Assembly: GCA_964386525.1 (NCBI GenBank)
Contig: CAYLSO010000013.1
Span: forward strand, 1 to 6,034
Direction: 5' to 3'
Length of the DNA: 6,034 nt
Origin: CAYLSO01 sp964386525
GTDB lineage: Bacteria > Eisenbacteria > RBG-16-71-46 > DASYSL01
In this document: positions 1-5,513 of the stretch, piece after piece
How the letters are laid out: the number at the start of each line of letters is the position of its first letter
Numbering within the stretch: the stretch's first letter is position 1
Position numbers and translations under genes: made by a program
The notes under the pieces: generated by a model
Databases searched by the model: none
The model's input: only the letters and a program-made list of their open reading frames with translations
Told to the model about the DNA's origin: nothing

Positions 1-1177
1 CTACCGGCGCGTCATGGACGAGCGCGGCGTGCGCCCCGAGCACGTGCGCGGCGCGGCCGACCTCGGGCTGCTGCCGCTGCTCACCAAGCCGGACGTGCGC
101 GACCACGCCGAGGAGCTGCTGGCCCGTGACGTTCCCGCCGCGGCGCGCGAGCGGGTGTCCACGGGCGGCACCTCGGGCGCGCCCCTGAACTTCTGGATCG
201 ACCGCGACCGCTCGTCCATCGAGTGGGCGTTCATGACCTGGCAGTGGCGCGCCGTGGGGTTCCGCCTCGGGGCTCGCCGCGCGGTGCTGCGCGGCCACGT
301 GCTGCGCGGCGCCGAGGGCGGGCGCATGCACGAGTGGCACCCGCTGCTCGACGAGCTGGCGCTGTCCACCTTCCACCTGACGCGTGACACGCTACCCCGC
401 TACCTGGAGGTCCTGGCGCGGTACCGGCCGGCGTTCCTGCACGCCTATCCCTCGTCGGCGGAGACCCTGGCGCGGCTGCTCGAGGAGATCCCCGCGGCCC
501 GCCGCCCGCCGCTGCGCGGTCTGCTCCTGGGCTCGGAGAACCTCTATCCGGCGCAGCGCGAGCTGCTCGAGCGCGTCTTCGGGTGCCGCGCGCTGGCGTG
601 GTATGGCCACAGCGAGAAGTGCCTGCTGGGGGCGGGCTGCGAGCTCTCGAACGACTACCACATGTTTCCGCAGTACGGCGTCCTGGAGGTGGTCGACGGC
701 GCCGGGCGCCCCGTCGGGCCGGGAGAGACCGGCACCCTGGTGGGCACCGGGTTCGTCAACCGCGTCATGCCCTTCCTGCGCTACGCCACCGACGACCGCG
801 GCACGCTCGCGGCGGGGCCGTGCGGCTGCGGCCGCGCCTACCCCCGGCTGACCGGAGTCGAGGGGCGCTGGGAGGGCGAGAGGCTCTACGGCAGCGGTGG
901 CCGGGTCTTCACCATGACGGCGCTCAACACGCACGGCGGGGCGTTCGAGCGCGTGGCGCGCTTCCGCATCCGGCAGGAGCGGGTGGGGGAGGCGGTGGTC
1001 CTGGTGGTCCCCGGGTCCGGCTTCGGACCCGCCGATGCCGGGCGCATCGCCGAGGAATACGCGCGGCGTTGCGGGCAGTCGATCCGCTTCACGGTGGAGA
1101 TCGTGGGCAGCCTGCCGCTGACCGGCCGCGGCAAGTTCAAGTTCATCGAGCAGCTCCTGGAAGACGGCGAGAGCTAG
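1..1177 (+). CDS. PaaK/CapK-family adenylate-forming enzyme (phenylacetate-CoA ligase-like), 5' partial
   Basis: This is a cytoplasmic member of the PaaK/CapK (COG1541-like) branch of acyl-adenylate-forming enzymes, which activate a carboxylic acid with ATP. The frame is open to the left edge. The first ATG, at 14, sits inside a typical family segment (YRRVMDERG, then LPLLTK), so it is probably internal and about 60-80 residues are missing. Counting from that ATG (387 aa), I see the phosphate-binding loop STGGTSG at 49-55, GSEN at 173-176, the adenine-pocket motif YGHSE at 197-201, RYATDD at 256-261, a CGCGR cysteine motif at 270-274, and a C-terminal GKFKFI at 373-378 with the candidate catalytic Lys374. 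The RYATDD segment replaces the usual RYxTGD, losing the glycine but keeping an aspartate. Such CapK-like proteins are often found in capsule or exopolysaccharide clusters, and the convergent glycosyltransferase agrees with that. The natural substrate cannot be read from the sequence, and phenylacetate catabolism is not supported by the neighbours. Confidence 0.88.
   Translation, partial: YRRVMDERGVRPEHVRGAADLGLLPLLTKPDVRDHAEELLARDVPAAARERVSTGGTSGAPLNFWIDRDRSSIEWAFMTWQWRAVGFRLGARRAVLRGHVLRGAEGGRMHEWHPLLDELALSTFHLTRDTLPRYLEVLARYRPAFLHAYPSSAETLARLLEEIPAARRPPLRGLLLGSENLYPAQRELLERVFGCRALAWYGHSEKCLLGAGCELSNDYHMFPQYGVLEVVDGAGRPVGPGETGTLVGTGFVNRVMPFLRYATDDRGTLAAGPCGCGRAYPRLTGVEGRWEGERLYGSGGRVFTMTALNTHGGAFERVARFRIRQERVGEAVVLVVPGSGFGPADAGRIAEEYARRCGQSIRFTVEIVGSLPLTGRGKFKFIEQLLEDGES
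1174..1177. other. Convergent stop codons sharing CTAG
   Basis: The tetranucleotide CTAG provides TAG on the plus strand (1175-1177) for the CapK-like gene and TAG on the minus strand (1176-1174) for the glycosyltransferase. The two reading frames therefore overlap by four bases, and there is no room between them for a dedicated terminator. Both ends are supported by family-like C-termini. Confidence 0.9.
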
Positions 1178-2325
1178 TTCCCCGCCCGATCCGCTCTCCG
1201 TGGCGCCAGCCCGGCGGCGCGGCGCAGGCAGCGGTCGTAGGCCTCGGCGGCGACGGCCACCTCGAAGCGCTCCTGCTGGCGCCGACGGCCCCGCTCGCCC
1301 AGCGCGGCCCGCAGCGCGGCGTCGCCGGCCAGGCGGCCGATGGCCTCGGCCAGCGCAGCGGTGTCGCCCGGCGGCACCACGAGGCCGCATTCCCCGTCGG
1401 CGAGGATCCAGCGCACCGCGCCGACGTCGGTGGCCACCACCGGCAGACCGGCGGCCATCGCCTCGAGCAGCGTGACGGGGAAGACCTCGGTGCGCGACGG
1501 CAGCACGAAGATGTCGGCCCGCCGGAACTCCTCGATCCGCTCCTCGGCCAGCGATCCGGTGAGACGCACCACGCCGGCGCGGACCAGCGGGTGCGCGGCC
1601 GCGTCGCGCCACGCCGCGTCGGTCTCCCCGGCCCCCACGCAGACCGCCGTGAGGCCCGGATGCGCGGCGCGCAGACGCTCCAGGGCCGCGAAGAGCAGGT
1701 CCAGGCCCTTGAGCGGGCCGACGCGCCCCACGAACAGCAGCGTGACGGCCTCGCGCGCCGGGCGCGGGGGTGTGGCGAAGGCAGCGCCGGTGGTGACGTT
1801 GGGCACCACGTCGAGGCGCTCCGGGTCCGCGAACCGGGCGAAGTAGTCGCGCCACGGCTCGGCCAGCACGACGAAGACGCTGGCCAGGCGCGCCCCCAGG
1901 CGGAATAGCCCCTGGCGCCAGGCGCTGCGGCCCGGGAACTGCCAGGAGTCGACGGCGCCGTGCCAGTGGACGACCACCGGCACGCCGAAAAGGCGGCAGA
2001 GCGCCATGAGCAGCAGGTCGCGGAACCAGCCCGTGTCGGCGGTGGCCTGGAACAAAGCGGCGCGCGGGCGCGTGCGCAGCAGCCGCACCGGCAGGGCGAA
2101 GATGTGCCGGACCGTATAGAGGACGTCCCAGAACGTCACGACCGAGGGTTTGCCCTCCTGCTGCGGCTTGGAGAGGTCGAAGGTCTCCAGCCGCCAGCGT
2201 TCGGCCAGCGGCGACCGCAGCAGCGTGGCCAGCTGGGCGGCCACGCCCCCGAAGGGGGGCGGCAGGGGGCCGATGAACAGCGCGACGGGGCGGGGATCCG
2301 GGACGGACGGCGAAGGGGGCGTCAT
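1174..2325 (-). CDS. GT4-type (family 1) glycosyltransferase
   Basis: This 383-aa GT-B-fold glycosyltransferase of the GT4 type is expected to move a sugar from a nucleotide-sugar donor onto a lipid-linked or growing envelope glycan at the cytoplasmic side. The N-terminal donor/acceptor loop GPLPPPFGGVA is at 19-29 and HWHG at 120-123. The C-terminal Rossmann domain opens with VGRVGPLKG at 199-207 (Lys206), and the family EX7E motif is E280 and E288 in RTEVFPVTLLEAM, followed by AAGLPVVATD. Full length is normal for the family. I chose the ATG at 2325. A TTG start at 2364 would add 13 residues, but that codon overlaps a likely promoter element, and the family fold begins just after the ATG. 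No Shine-Dalgarno sequence precedes the ATG. The stop codon overlaps that of the convergent CapK-like gene. The acceptor, the linkage and a specific gene name cannot be assigned. Confidence 0.92.
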   Translation of the reverse strand: MTPPSPSVPDPRPVALFIGPLPPPFGGVAAQLATLLRSPLAERWRLETFDLSKPQQEGKPSVVTFWDVLYTVRHIFALPVRLLRTRPRAALFQATADTGWFRDLLLMALCRLFGVPVVVHWHGAVDSWQFPGRSAWRQGLFRLGARLASVFVVLAEPWRDYFARFADPERLDVVPNVTTGAAFATPPRPAREAVTLLFVGRVGPLKGLDLLFAALERLRAAHPGLTAVCVGAGETDAAWRDAAAHPLVRAGVVRLTGSLAEERIEEFRRADIFVLPSRTEVFPVTLLEAMAAGLPVVATDVGAVRWILADGECGLVVPPGDTAALAEAIGRLAGDAALRAALGERGRRRQQERFEVAVAAEAYDRCLRRAAGLAPRRADRAGN

Positions 2326-2332
2326 CGCCCGG

Positions 2333-2364
2333 CCAAGGTACCCCGCGGGGTGAAACCTCGACAA
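2333..2364 (-). promoter_or_regulatory. Putative promoter of the glycosyltransferase gene, nearly leaderless
   Basis: Read on the minus strand, TTGTCG (2364-2359) is followed after 18 bp by TACCTTGG (2340-2333). Counted the FCB way, this is TTG, then 21 bp, then a box matching TAnnTTTG at five of its six fixed positions. The ATG begins only 9 bp after TACCTT, so a start site at the usual distance would leave almost no 5' leader. That agrees with the absence of a Shine-Dalgarno sequence. The same TACCTT box recurs ahead of the adaptor gene. A perfect palindrome, CCCCGCGGGG, lies in the spacer. This is pattern recognition only. Confidence 0.45.
2341..2350. repeat. Perfect 10-bp palindrome in the promoter spacer
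   Basis: CCCCGCGGGG is its own reverse complement and sits directly next to the TACCTT box, between it and the TTG element. Its position would suit an operator, but a palindrome made only of G and C is not rare in DNA of this composition. Confidence 0.3.
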
Positions 2365-2405
2365 GCGCGGCGTCGGGCAACTCCCCCGCGCCCGCCGGCG
2401 TAGTC

Positions 2406-2441
2406 GGGGCCGGGCACGGGGGCGGGTCGGGCGCAGGGGGG
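2406..2441 (+). other. Six-tract G-quadruplex-forming motif
   Basis: Six runs of at least three guanines occur within 36 bases (2406-2409, 2412-2414, 2418-2422, 2424-2426, 2429-2431, 2436-2441). The loops are 2, 3, 1, 2 and 4 nt. This exceeds the usual four-tract rule for a G4 motif. A further GGGG lies at 2450-2453. The motif falls between the two divergent genes, upstream of both. Whether it folds or has a function is unknown. Confidence 0.6.
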
Positions 2442-2496
2442 CCGTCGGCGGGGCACCGGCCGCCAGGCGGAGGTGGCGGCCCCGCGGTTTCTCGGT

Positions 2497-2504
2497 TACG
2501 GTTG
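2497..2504 (+). promoter_or_regulatory. Weak candidate -7 box for the phosphatase gene
   Basis: TACGGTTG matches TAnnTTTG at five of six fixed positions and lies in the least GC-rich patch of the intergenic region. No TTG element is found at the right distance upstream, so support is poor. If it were used, the transcript would start near 2510 with a leader of roughly 120 nt. Confidence 0.18.
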
Positions 2505-2527
2505 CGGCCGGAGCGAACTTCCGGCCG
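2505..2527 (+). repeat. Inverted repeat / hairpin ahead of the phosphatase gene
   Basis: CGGCCGGA (2505-2512) pairs perfectly with TCCGGCCG (2520-2527) around a 7-nt GCGAACT loop, and an extra G-T wobble could shorten the loop to five. It is followed closely by a second hairpin, GGAAGG/CCTTCC, at 2531-2545. It could be an operator or leader structure, although inverted repeats of this size are not surprising at this GC content. Confidence 0.4.
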
Positions 2528-2530
2528 ATC

Positions 2531-2545
2531 GGAAGGAACCCTTCC
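2531..2545 (+). repeat. Short hairpin GGAAGG-AAC-CCTTCC
   Basis: This is a perfect 6-bp stem with a 3-nt loop, located three bases after the previous hairpin. It has no U-tract, so it is not an intrinsic terminator. It is one element of the inverted-repeat series ahead of the phosphatase start. Confidence 0.35.
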
Positions 2546-2555
2546 CGGGGCGGCG

Positions 2556-2600
2556 GCGCCAGGGCCGGTGCCCGGCCCCGGCGGGCAGCCCCCCTGGCGC
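2556..2600 (+). repeat. Nested, mutually exclusive inverted repeats before the phosphatase start
   Basis: An outer perfect 9-bp repeat pairs GCGCCAGGG (2556-2564) with CCCTGGCGC (2592-2600). An inner perfect 7-bp repeat pairs GGGCCGG (2562-2568) with CCGGCCC (2572-2578) around TGC. The two share bases 2562-2564, so they cannot both form completely. The outer arm ends 27 bases before the ATG at 2628. This could be a leader that switches between folds, or chance in very GC-rich DNA. Confidence 0.35.
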
Positions 2601-2627
2601 AGCGCCACGGAGCCTCGACCGAGCCTC

Positions 2628-4874
2628 ATGGAATTCCTGGTCACCGGTGCCACCACCTGCTTCCTGCTGGCAGGGGTTCTCGTCTTCCTCGGCGTCGCCA
2701 TCCTGCGCGACGCCGGCCGCGAGCGTCTGCACCGCGTCACCGCGCTCATGCTCTTCTTCGGCGGGCTGGGCGCCTTCCTGGCGGGCCTGAGCCTGGCGGC
2801 GCGCGCCAGCACCCCGCAGGGCGCGACGGCGTTCACCGAGCTGGCGCTGAGCTTCGCCTCGGCGTGGGAGTTCTTCTTCCCGGCGCTGCTCCTGTTCACC
2901 CTGCTGTTCCCCACCGAGCTGCCGGCCCTCAAGCGCATCGGGTGGATCCAGGAGCTGATCTTCGTCCCCTACGTCTTCCACCTCGTGCTCAAGGTGGTGG
3001 CGGACGCCTCGGGCGGCGACTTCTTTATCCCCGACCTGGCCAAGCAGGTGCCGTGGGCGAGCGCCCTGCTGACGCCGCTGCGCGTCGGCCTGTCGCTCAT
3101 CTACAGCGCGCACACGGTGCTGTTCTCGTTCGTCAACCTCGGGTACGTGGCCCTCACCCTCACCATCCTCGGGGCGCGCCAGCGCAAGGTGCACAACCCG
3201 CGCCTGCGCGCCCAGATGCGCGTCGTGCTGCGCGGCCTCACCGTCTGTCTGGTGTTCTACAGCCTGGCCGTGCCGGTGCCCGTCATCCTCGGCCTGGACT
3301 GGCAGCGCGTCACCCCGGCGCTGCTGGTCATCGGGCTGGCGGCGGGGGCCGGCTCGATCGCCTACTCGATCGTCCGCCACCGTTTCCTGGACACCCGCCT
3401 GTTCCTGCGGCGCAGCCTCTTCTTCGTGGTCACGGCGGGGGCGCTGTCGGCGCTGGCGCTGGCCGTGTTCCGGCCCATCGAGCGCTTCCTGCAGGGTTTC
3501 TCGCAGATCGACGTGACGCTGCTCGAGCCGCTGTTCCTGATGCTGGCGCTGGTCATGCTGCAGCCGCTGGTCAGCCGCGTCGAGGAGATCGCCGACCGCT
3601 GGGTGCGCCGTGACCGGCGCGAGGGGCGCGCCGTGCTCGAGCACCTGTCGCGCGACATCGTCACGCTCATGGACCTGCCTGCCTTGGGCGACCGCCTGGC
3701 GCGCGCCGTCTTCGAGTCGATGGCCTGCGACGGCGTCGGGCTGGTGGCGCGGCGGCCGCGCGGCGACGGCTTCCACCTCGTGGCCGGGGCCGGCTTCGTG
3801 CACGTCTCGCCCGAGATGTGGGGGGCGCTGGCGACCGACCTCAGCGTGCTGGACGGCTGCGAGACCCCGGTGCCGCTGCGCCAGGCGCTGCTGCAGGAGC
3901 AGAGCCGCGAGAGCGGCGAGTGGGCGCGCACGGCGGCGGAGTTTCCCGTCGAGGTGCTGGTCCCCCTGCGCCACGGCGGCGAGCTGCTGGGGGCCCTGGT
4001 CCTCGGGCCCAAGGGCACGCGCACCCGCTACCAGCGCGAGGACCTGCTGTTGCTCGAGCTGCTCGGCCACCAGACGGCGGCCGCCATCCGCAACAGCCAC
4101 CTGTTGAGCGAGAGCCTCGAGCGCGCCGCCATGGAGGAGGAGCTGCATCTGGCGCAGCAGATCCAGTCCTCCTACCTGCCGTCGCGCTTCCCGCAGCTCG
4201 AGCAGGCGCAGCTGTGGGGCACCAACGTGCCGAGCAAGCAGGTGGGCGGCGACTACTACGACTACGTCGAGGAGCCCGGCGGCCTGCTCCTGGTCGTGGC
4301 CGACGTGGTGGGCAAGGGCGTGCCGGCGGCCCTCCTGATGAGCATGCTGCAGGCGTCGCTGCGCACCCTGGCCTCGGAGGGGCGCTCGCTGGCCGACATC
4401 GTCACCTACCTGAACCAGCTGATCCTGCGCAGCGGCATCGAGGGCAAGTTCGCCACCTGCTTCCTGGCCCGCCTCGATCTCGACAGCCTGACGCTCTCCT
4501 ACACCAACGCCGGCCACAACCCGCCGTGCCTGGTGCGCGCCGGCGGCGAGGTGGAGTGGCTGCGCCAGGGCGGCCTGCTGCTCGGCGTCTTCGAGGATTC
4601 CGGCGTCGCGCAGGCGGAAGTGCAGCTCGAGCCGGGCGACCGCCTGGTGCTCTACACCGACGGCATCACCGAGGCGGCCAACGAGCGGGGCGAGTTCTTC
4701 GCCGAGGAGGGCCTGGTCTCCGTGCTGCGCCGGCTGCCGCCCGATCTCGACGCCGAAGCGGTCTCGGGCGAGGTCTTCCGCTCGGTGCGGGAGTTCTGCG
4801 GTGGGCTCGAGCCGGCCGACGACATGACCGTGCTGGTGCTGCGCATCCCGCAGCCGGCCGGCGTCCCGGTCTGA
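2628..4874 (+). CDS. Membrane-anchored GAF and SpoIIE-type PP2C serine/threonine phosphatase
   Basis: This 748-aa protein is predicted to dephosphorylate phosphoserine or phosphothreonine, most likely on an anti-anti-sigma (STAS) partner as RsbU and SpoIIE do. Residues 1-315 form an N-terminal membrane sensor with about eight or nine hydrophobic helices (near 3-25, 36-57, 77-95, 106-124, 149-182, 202-222, 229-247, 262-280, 296-314). It resembles the 7TM input modules of some histidine kinases, including the YSIVRHRFLDT segment at 246-256. A GAF-like domain covers about 335-490, followed by a helical linker and the phosphatase domain from about 503. The metal-binding motifs are all intact: GGDYYDY at 540-546, VADVVGKG at 557-564, YTDG at 676-679 and PADDMT at 729-734. 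I chose the ATG at 2628. A TTG at 2502 would add 42 Pro/Gly/Arg-rich residues with no domain, and the ATG leads straight into the first helix. The Shine-Dalgarno sequence is weak. No partner anti-sigma genes lie nearby. Confidence 0.93.
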   Translation: MEFLVTGATTCFLLAGVLVFLGVAILRDAGRERLHRVTALMLFFGGLGAFLAGLSLAARASTPQGATAFTELALSFASAWEFFFPALLLFTLLFPTELPALKRIGWIQELIFVPYVFHLVLKVVADASGGDFFIPDLAKQVPWASALLTPLRVGLSLIYSAHTVLFSFVNLGYVALTLTILGARQRKVHNPRLRAQMRVVLRGLTVCLVFYSLAVPVPVILGLDWQRVTPALLVIGLAAGAGSIAYSIVRHRFLDTRLFLRRSLFFVVTAGALSALALAVFRPIERFLQGFSQIDVTLLEPLFLMLALVMLQPLVSRVEEIADRWVRRDRREGRAVLEHLSRDIVTLMDLPALGDRLARAVFESMACDGVGLVARRPRGDGFHLVAGAGFVHVSPEMWGALATDLSVLDGCETPVPLRQALLQEQSRESGEWARTAAEFPVEVLVPLRHGGELLGALVLGPKGTRTRYQREDLLLLELLGHQTAAAIRNSHLLSESLERAAMEEELHLAQQIQSSYLPSRFPQLEQAQLWGTNVPSKQVGGDYYDYVEEPGGLLLVVADVVGKGVPAALLMSMLQASLRTLASEGRSLADIVTYLNQLILRSGIEGKFATCFLARLDLDSLTLSYTNAGHNPPCLVRAGGEVEWLRQGGLLLGVFEDSGVAQAEVQLEPGDRLVLYTDGITEAANERGEFFAEEGLVSVLRRLPPDLDAEAVSGEVFRSVREFCGGLEPADDMTVLVLRIPQPAGVPV

Positions 4875-4906
4875 GGCGCGCTCGGCCGGCGGCGGGCGGA
4901 CGGCGC

Positions 4907-5455
4907 GTGAACGGCTCGCTCTGGGCGGCGCTCGCCGTCCTCTTCGTGGATGGAGCCACCTTCGGGATCGCCACCACGCCGGCGCTCCTGGAAGCGGGCA
5001 AGGCCCACAGCCCGTGGGCGCTGGCGCTGGCCGGCGGGCTGGCTTCGGCCCTCGGCTCCATGGTGCAGCTGCGCGGGCTGCGCTGGCTTCTGAATTCCGG
5101 GCACGCCTGGGCGCGGCGCTGGGCGCCCTCGCAGGAGAAGCTCGCGGCGGCGCTGGCGCGTTACCGCGAGGCCACGTTCCTGGGGCTGGTGCTGGTGCGC
5201 GCCACGCCGGTGCCCGACCTGCCGCTCAAGCTGGTGGCCGCCGCCGGCCGCTATCCGATCCCGCTCTACGGTCTCGCCGCCTGGCTCGGCTCGCTGCCCT
5301 ACTACTATCTGCTCGCCAAGCTCGGCGCGACCTTCCGGCCGCCGCTGTGGGCGGTGCTCGCGGGCGTGGCGCTCGTGGGCCTCGTCGGCCTCTGGGACCG
5401 GAGCCGGCGGCGGGGACCGCGTGGCCGCACGCCGCCCGGCGGGGTCGCGGCTTGA
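4907..5455 (+). CDS. Small VTT/DedA-like (SNARE-associated family) integral membrane protein
   Basis: This 182-aa protein has about five hydrophobic stretches (near 5-23, 35-53, 88-110, 118-137, 145-163) and a basic, hydrophilic C-terminus (RSRRRGPRGR at 165-174). The segment at 91-140 resembles the core of the VTT/TVP38/DedA family: Phe91, Gly93, Arg98, Pro101, Pro103, Lys108 and Gly114, then Gly128, Pro131 and Tyr133. Proteins of this family act in the cytoplasmic membrane and are linked to lipid transport and membrane homeostasis; no substrate can be named here. The start is a GTG chosen because it is the first one after the phosphatase stop in this frame and leads directly into a membrane helix. 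The upstream GGCGGGCGGA is only a weak Shine-Dalgarno candidate. The 32-bp gap suggests co-transcription with the phosphatase. The N-terminal half is divergent, so the assignment is moderate. Confidence 0.75.
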   Translation: MNGSLWAALAVLFVDGATFGIATTPALLEAGKAHSPWALALAGGLASALGSMVQLRGLRWLLNSGHAWARRWAPSQEKLAAALARYREATFLGLVLVRATPVPDLPLKLVAAAGRYPIPLYGLAAWLGSLPYYYLLAKLGATFRPPLWAVLAGVALVGLVGLWDRSRRRGPRGRTPPGGVAA

Positions 5456-5480
5456 CCGGCTGCGGCGGATTCCCTACCTT
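5453..5480 (+). promoter_or_regulatory. Putative promoter of the adaptor gene
   Basis: TTGACC (5453-5458) is followed after 16 bp by TACCTT (5475-5480). The first hexamer matches the -35 consensus at five of six bases, while the second is only a three-of-six match to TATAAT. In the FCB reading it is TTG, 19 bp, then TAnnTT. The predicted start near 5487 leaves a leader of roughly 27 nt. The TTG overlaps the TGA stop of the preceding gene. The TACCTT box is identical to that of the glycosyltransferase promoter, which raises confidence in both. Confidence 0.5.
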
Positions 5481-5498
5481 CTCCGTCATCCCGCTTCC

Positions 5499-5508
5499 CG
5501 CGAAAGCG
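5499..5508 (+). promoter_or_regulatory. Mini-hairpin with GNRA tetraloop next to the adaptor start
   Basis: CGC-GAAA-GCG is a 3-bp stem closed by a GAAA tetraloop and ends five bases before the ATG at 5514. An alternative fold pairs CGCTT (5492-5496) with AAGCG (5504-5508). No Shine-Dalgarno sequence is evident in this leader. The element is short, and its role is speculative. Confidence 0.2.
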
Positions 5509-5513
5509 AATCC

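Larger units (their letters stand above)
2326..2627. other. Divergent intergenic region
   Basis: This is a 302-bp gap between the divergent glycosyltransferase and phosphatase starts. I see no convincing gene in it. Frames that cross it translate to Pro/Gly/Arg/Ala-rich low-complexity sequence typical of GC-rich shadow frames. From left to right it holds a promoter-like TTG/TACCTT pair for the minus-strand gene (2333-2364), a G-tract cluster (2406-2441), a less GC-rich patch (about 2487-2504), and a set of inverted repeats (2505-2600) leading to the phosphatase ATG. Confidence 0.8.

Noticed and set aside
2326..2364. TTG-initiated 13-residue extension of the glycosyltransferase
   Set aside because: The extension would include the TTG and TACCTT promoter-like elements. 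The GT4 fold starts shortly after the ATG at 2325.
2502..2627. TTG-initiated 42-residue extension of the phosphatase
   Set aside because: The extension is Pro/Gly/Arg-rich without a signal peptide or domain, covers the inverted-repeat region, and an ATG stands directly before the first membrane helix.
392..2938. Minus-strand open frame of 848 codons
   Set aside because: It runs antisense to three real genes and across the intergenic region. The translation is Arg/Ala/Pro/Gly-rich and low in complexity with no domain. GC-rich DNA lacks stop codons in such shadow frames.
2496..4517. Minus-strand open frame of 673 codons opposite the phosphatase
   Set aside because: The translation is dominated by Gln, Glu, Arg, His and Ala, as expected when well-coded plus-strand codons are read backwards. 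The plus strand encodes an unmistakable phosphatase here.
3818..4906. 5' extension of the VTT-like frame through the phosphatase gene
   Set aside because: The frame is open far upstream, but that part is Arg/Ala/Gly/Pro-rich shadow sequence. The membrane-protein-like sequence begins only at the GTG at 4907.
4875..4906. Possible terminator between phosphatase and VTT-like genes
   Set aside because: The gap is GC-rich but has no stem followed by a T-tract, so co-transcription is more likely.
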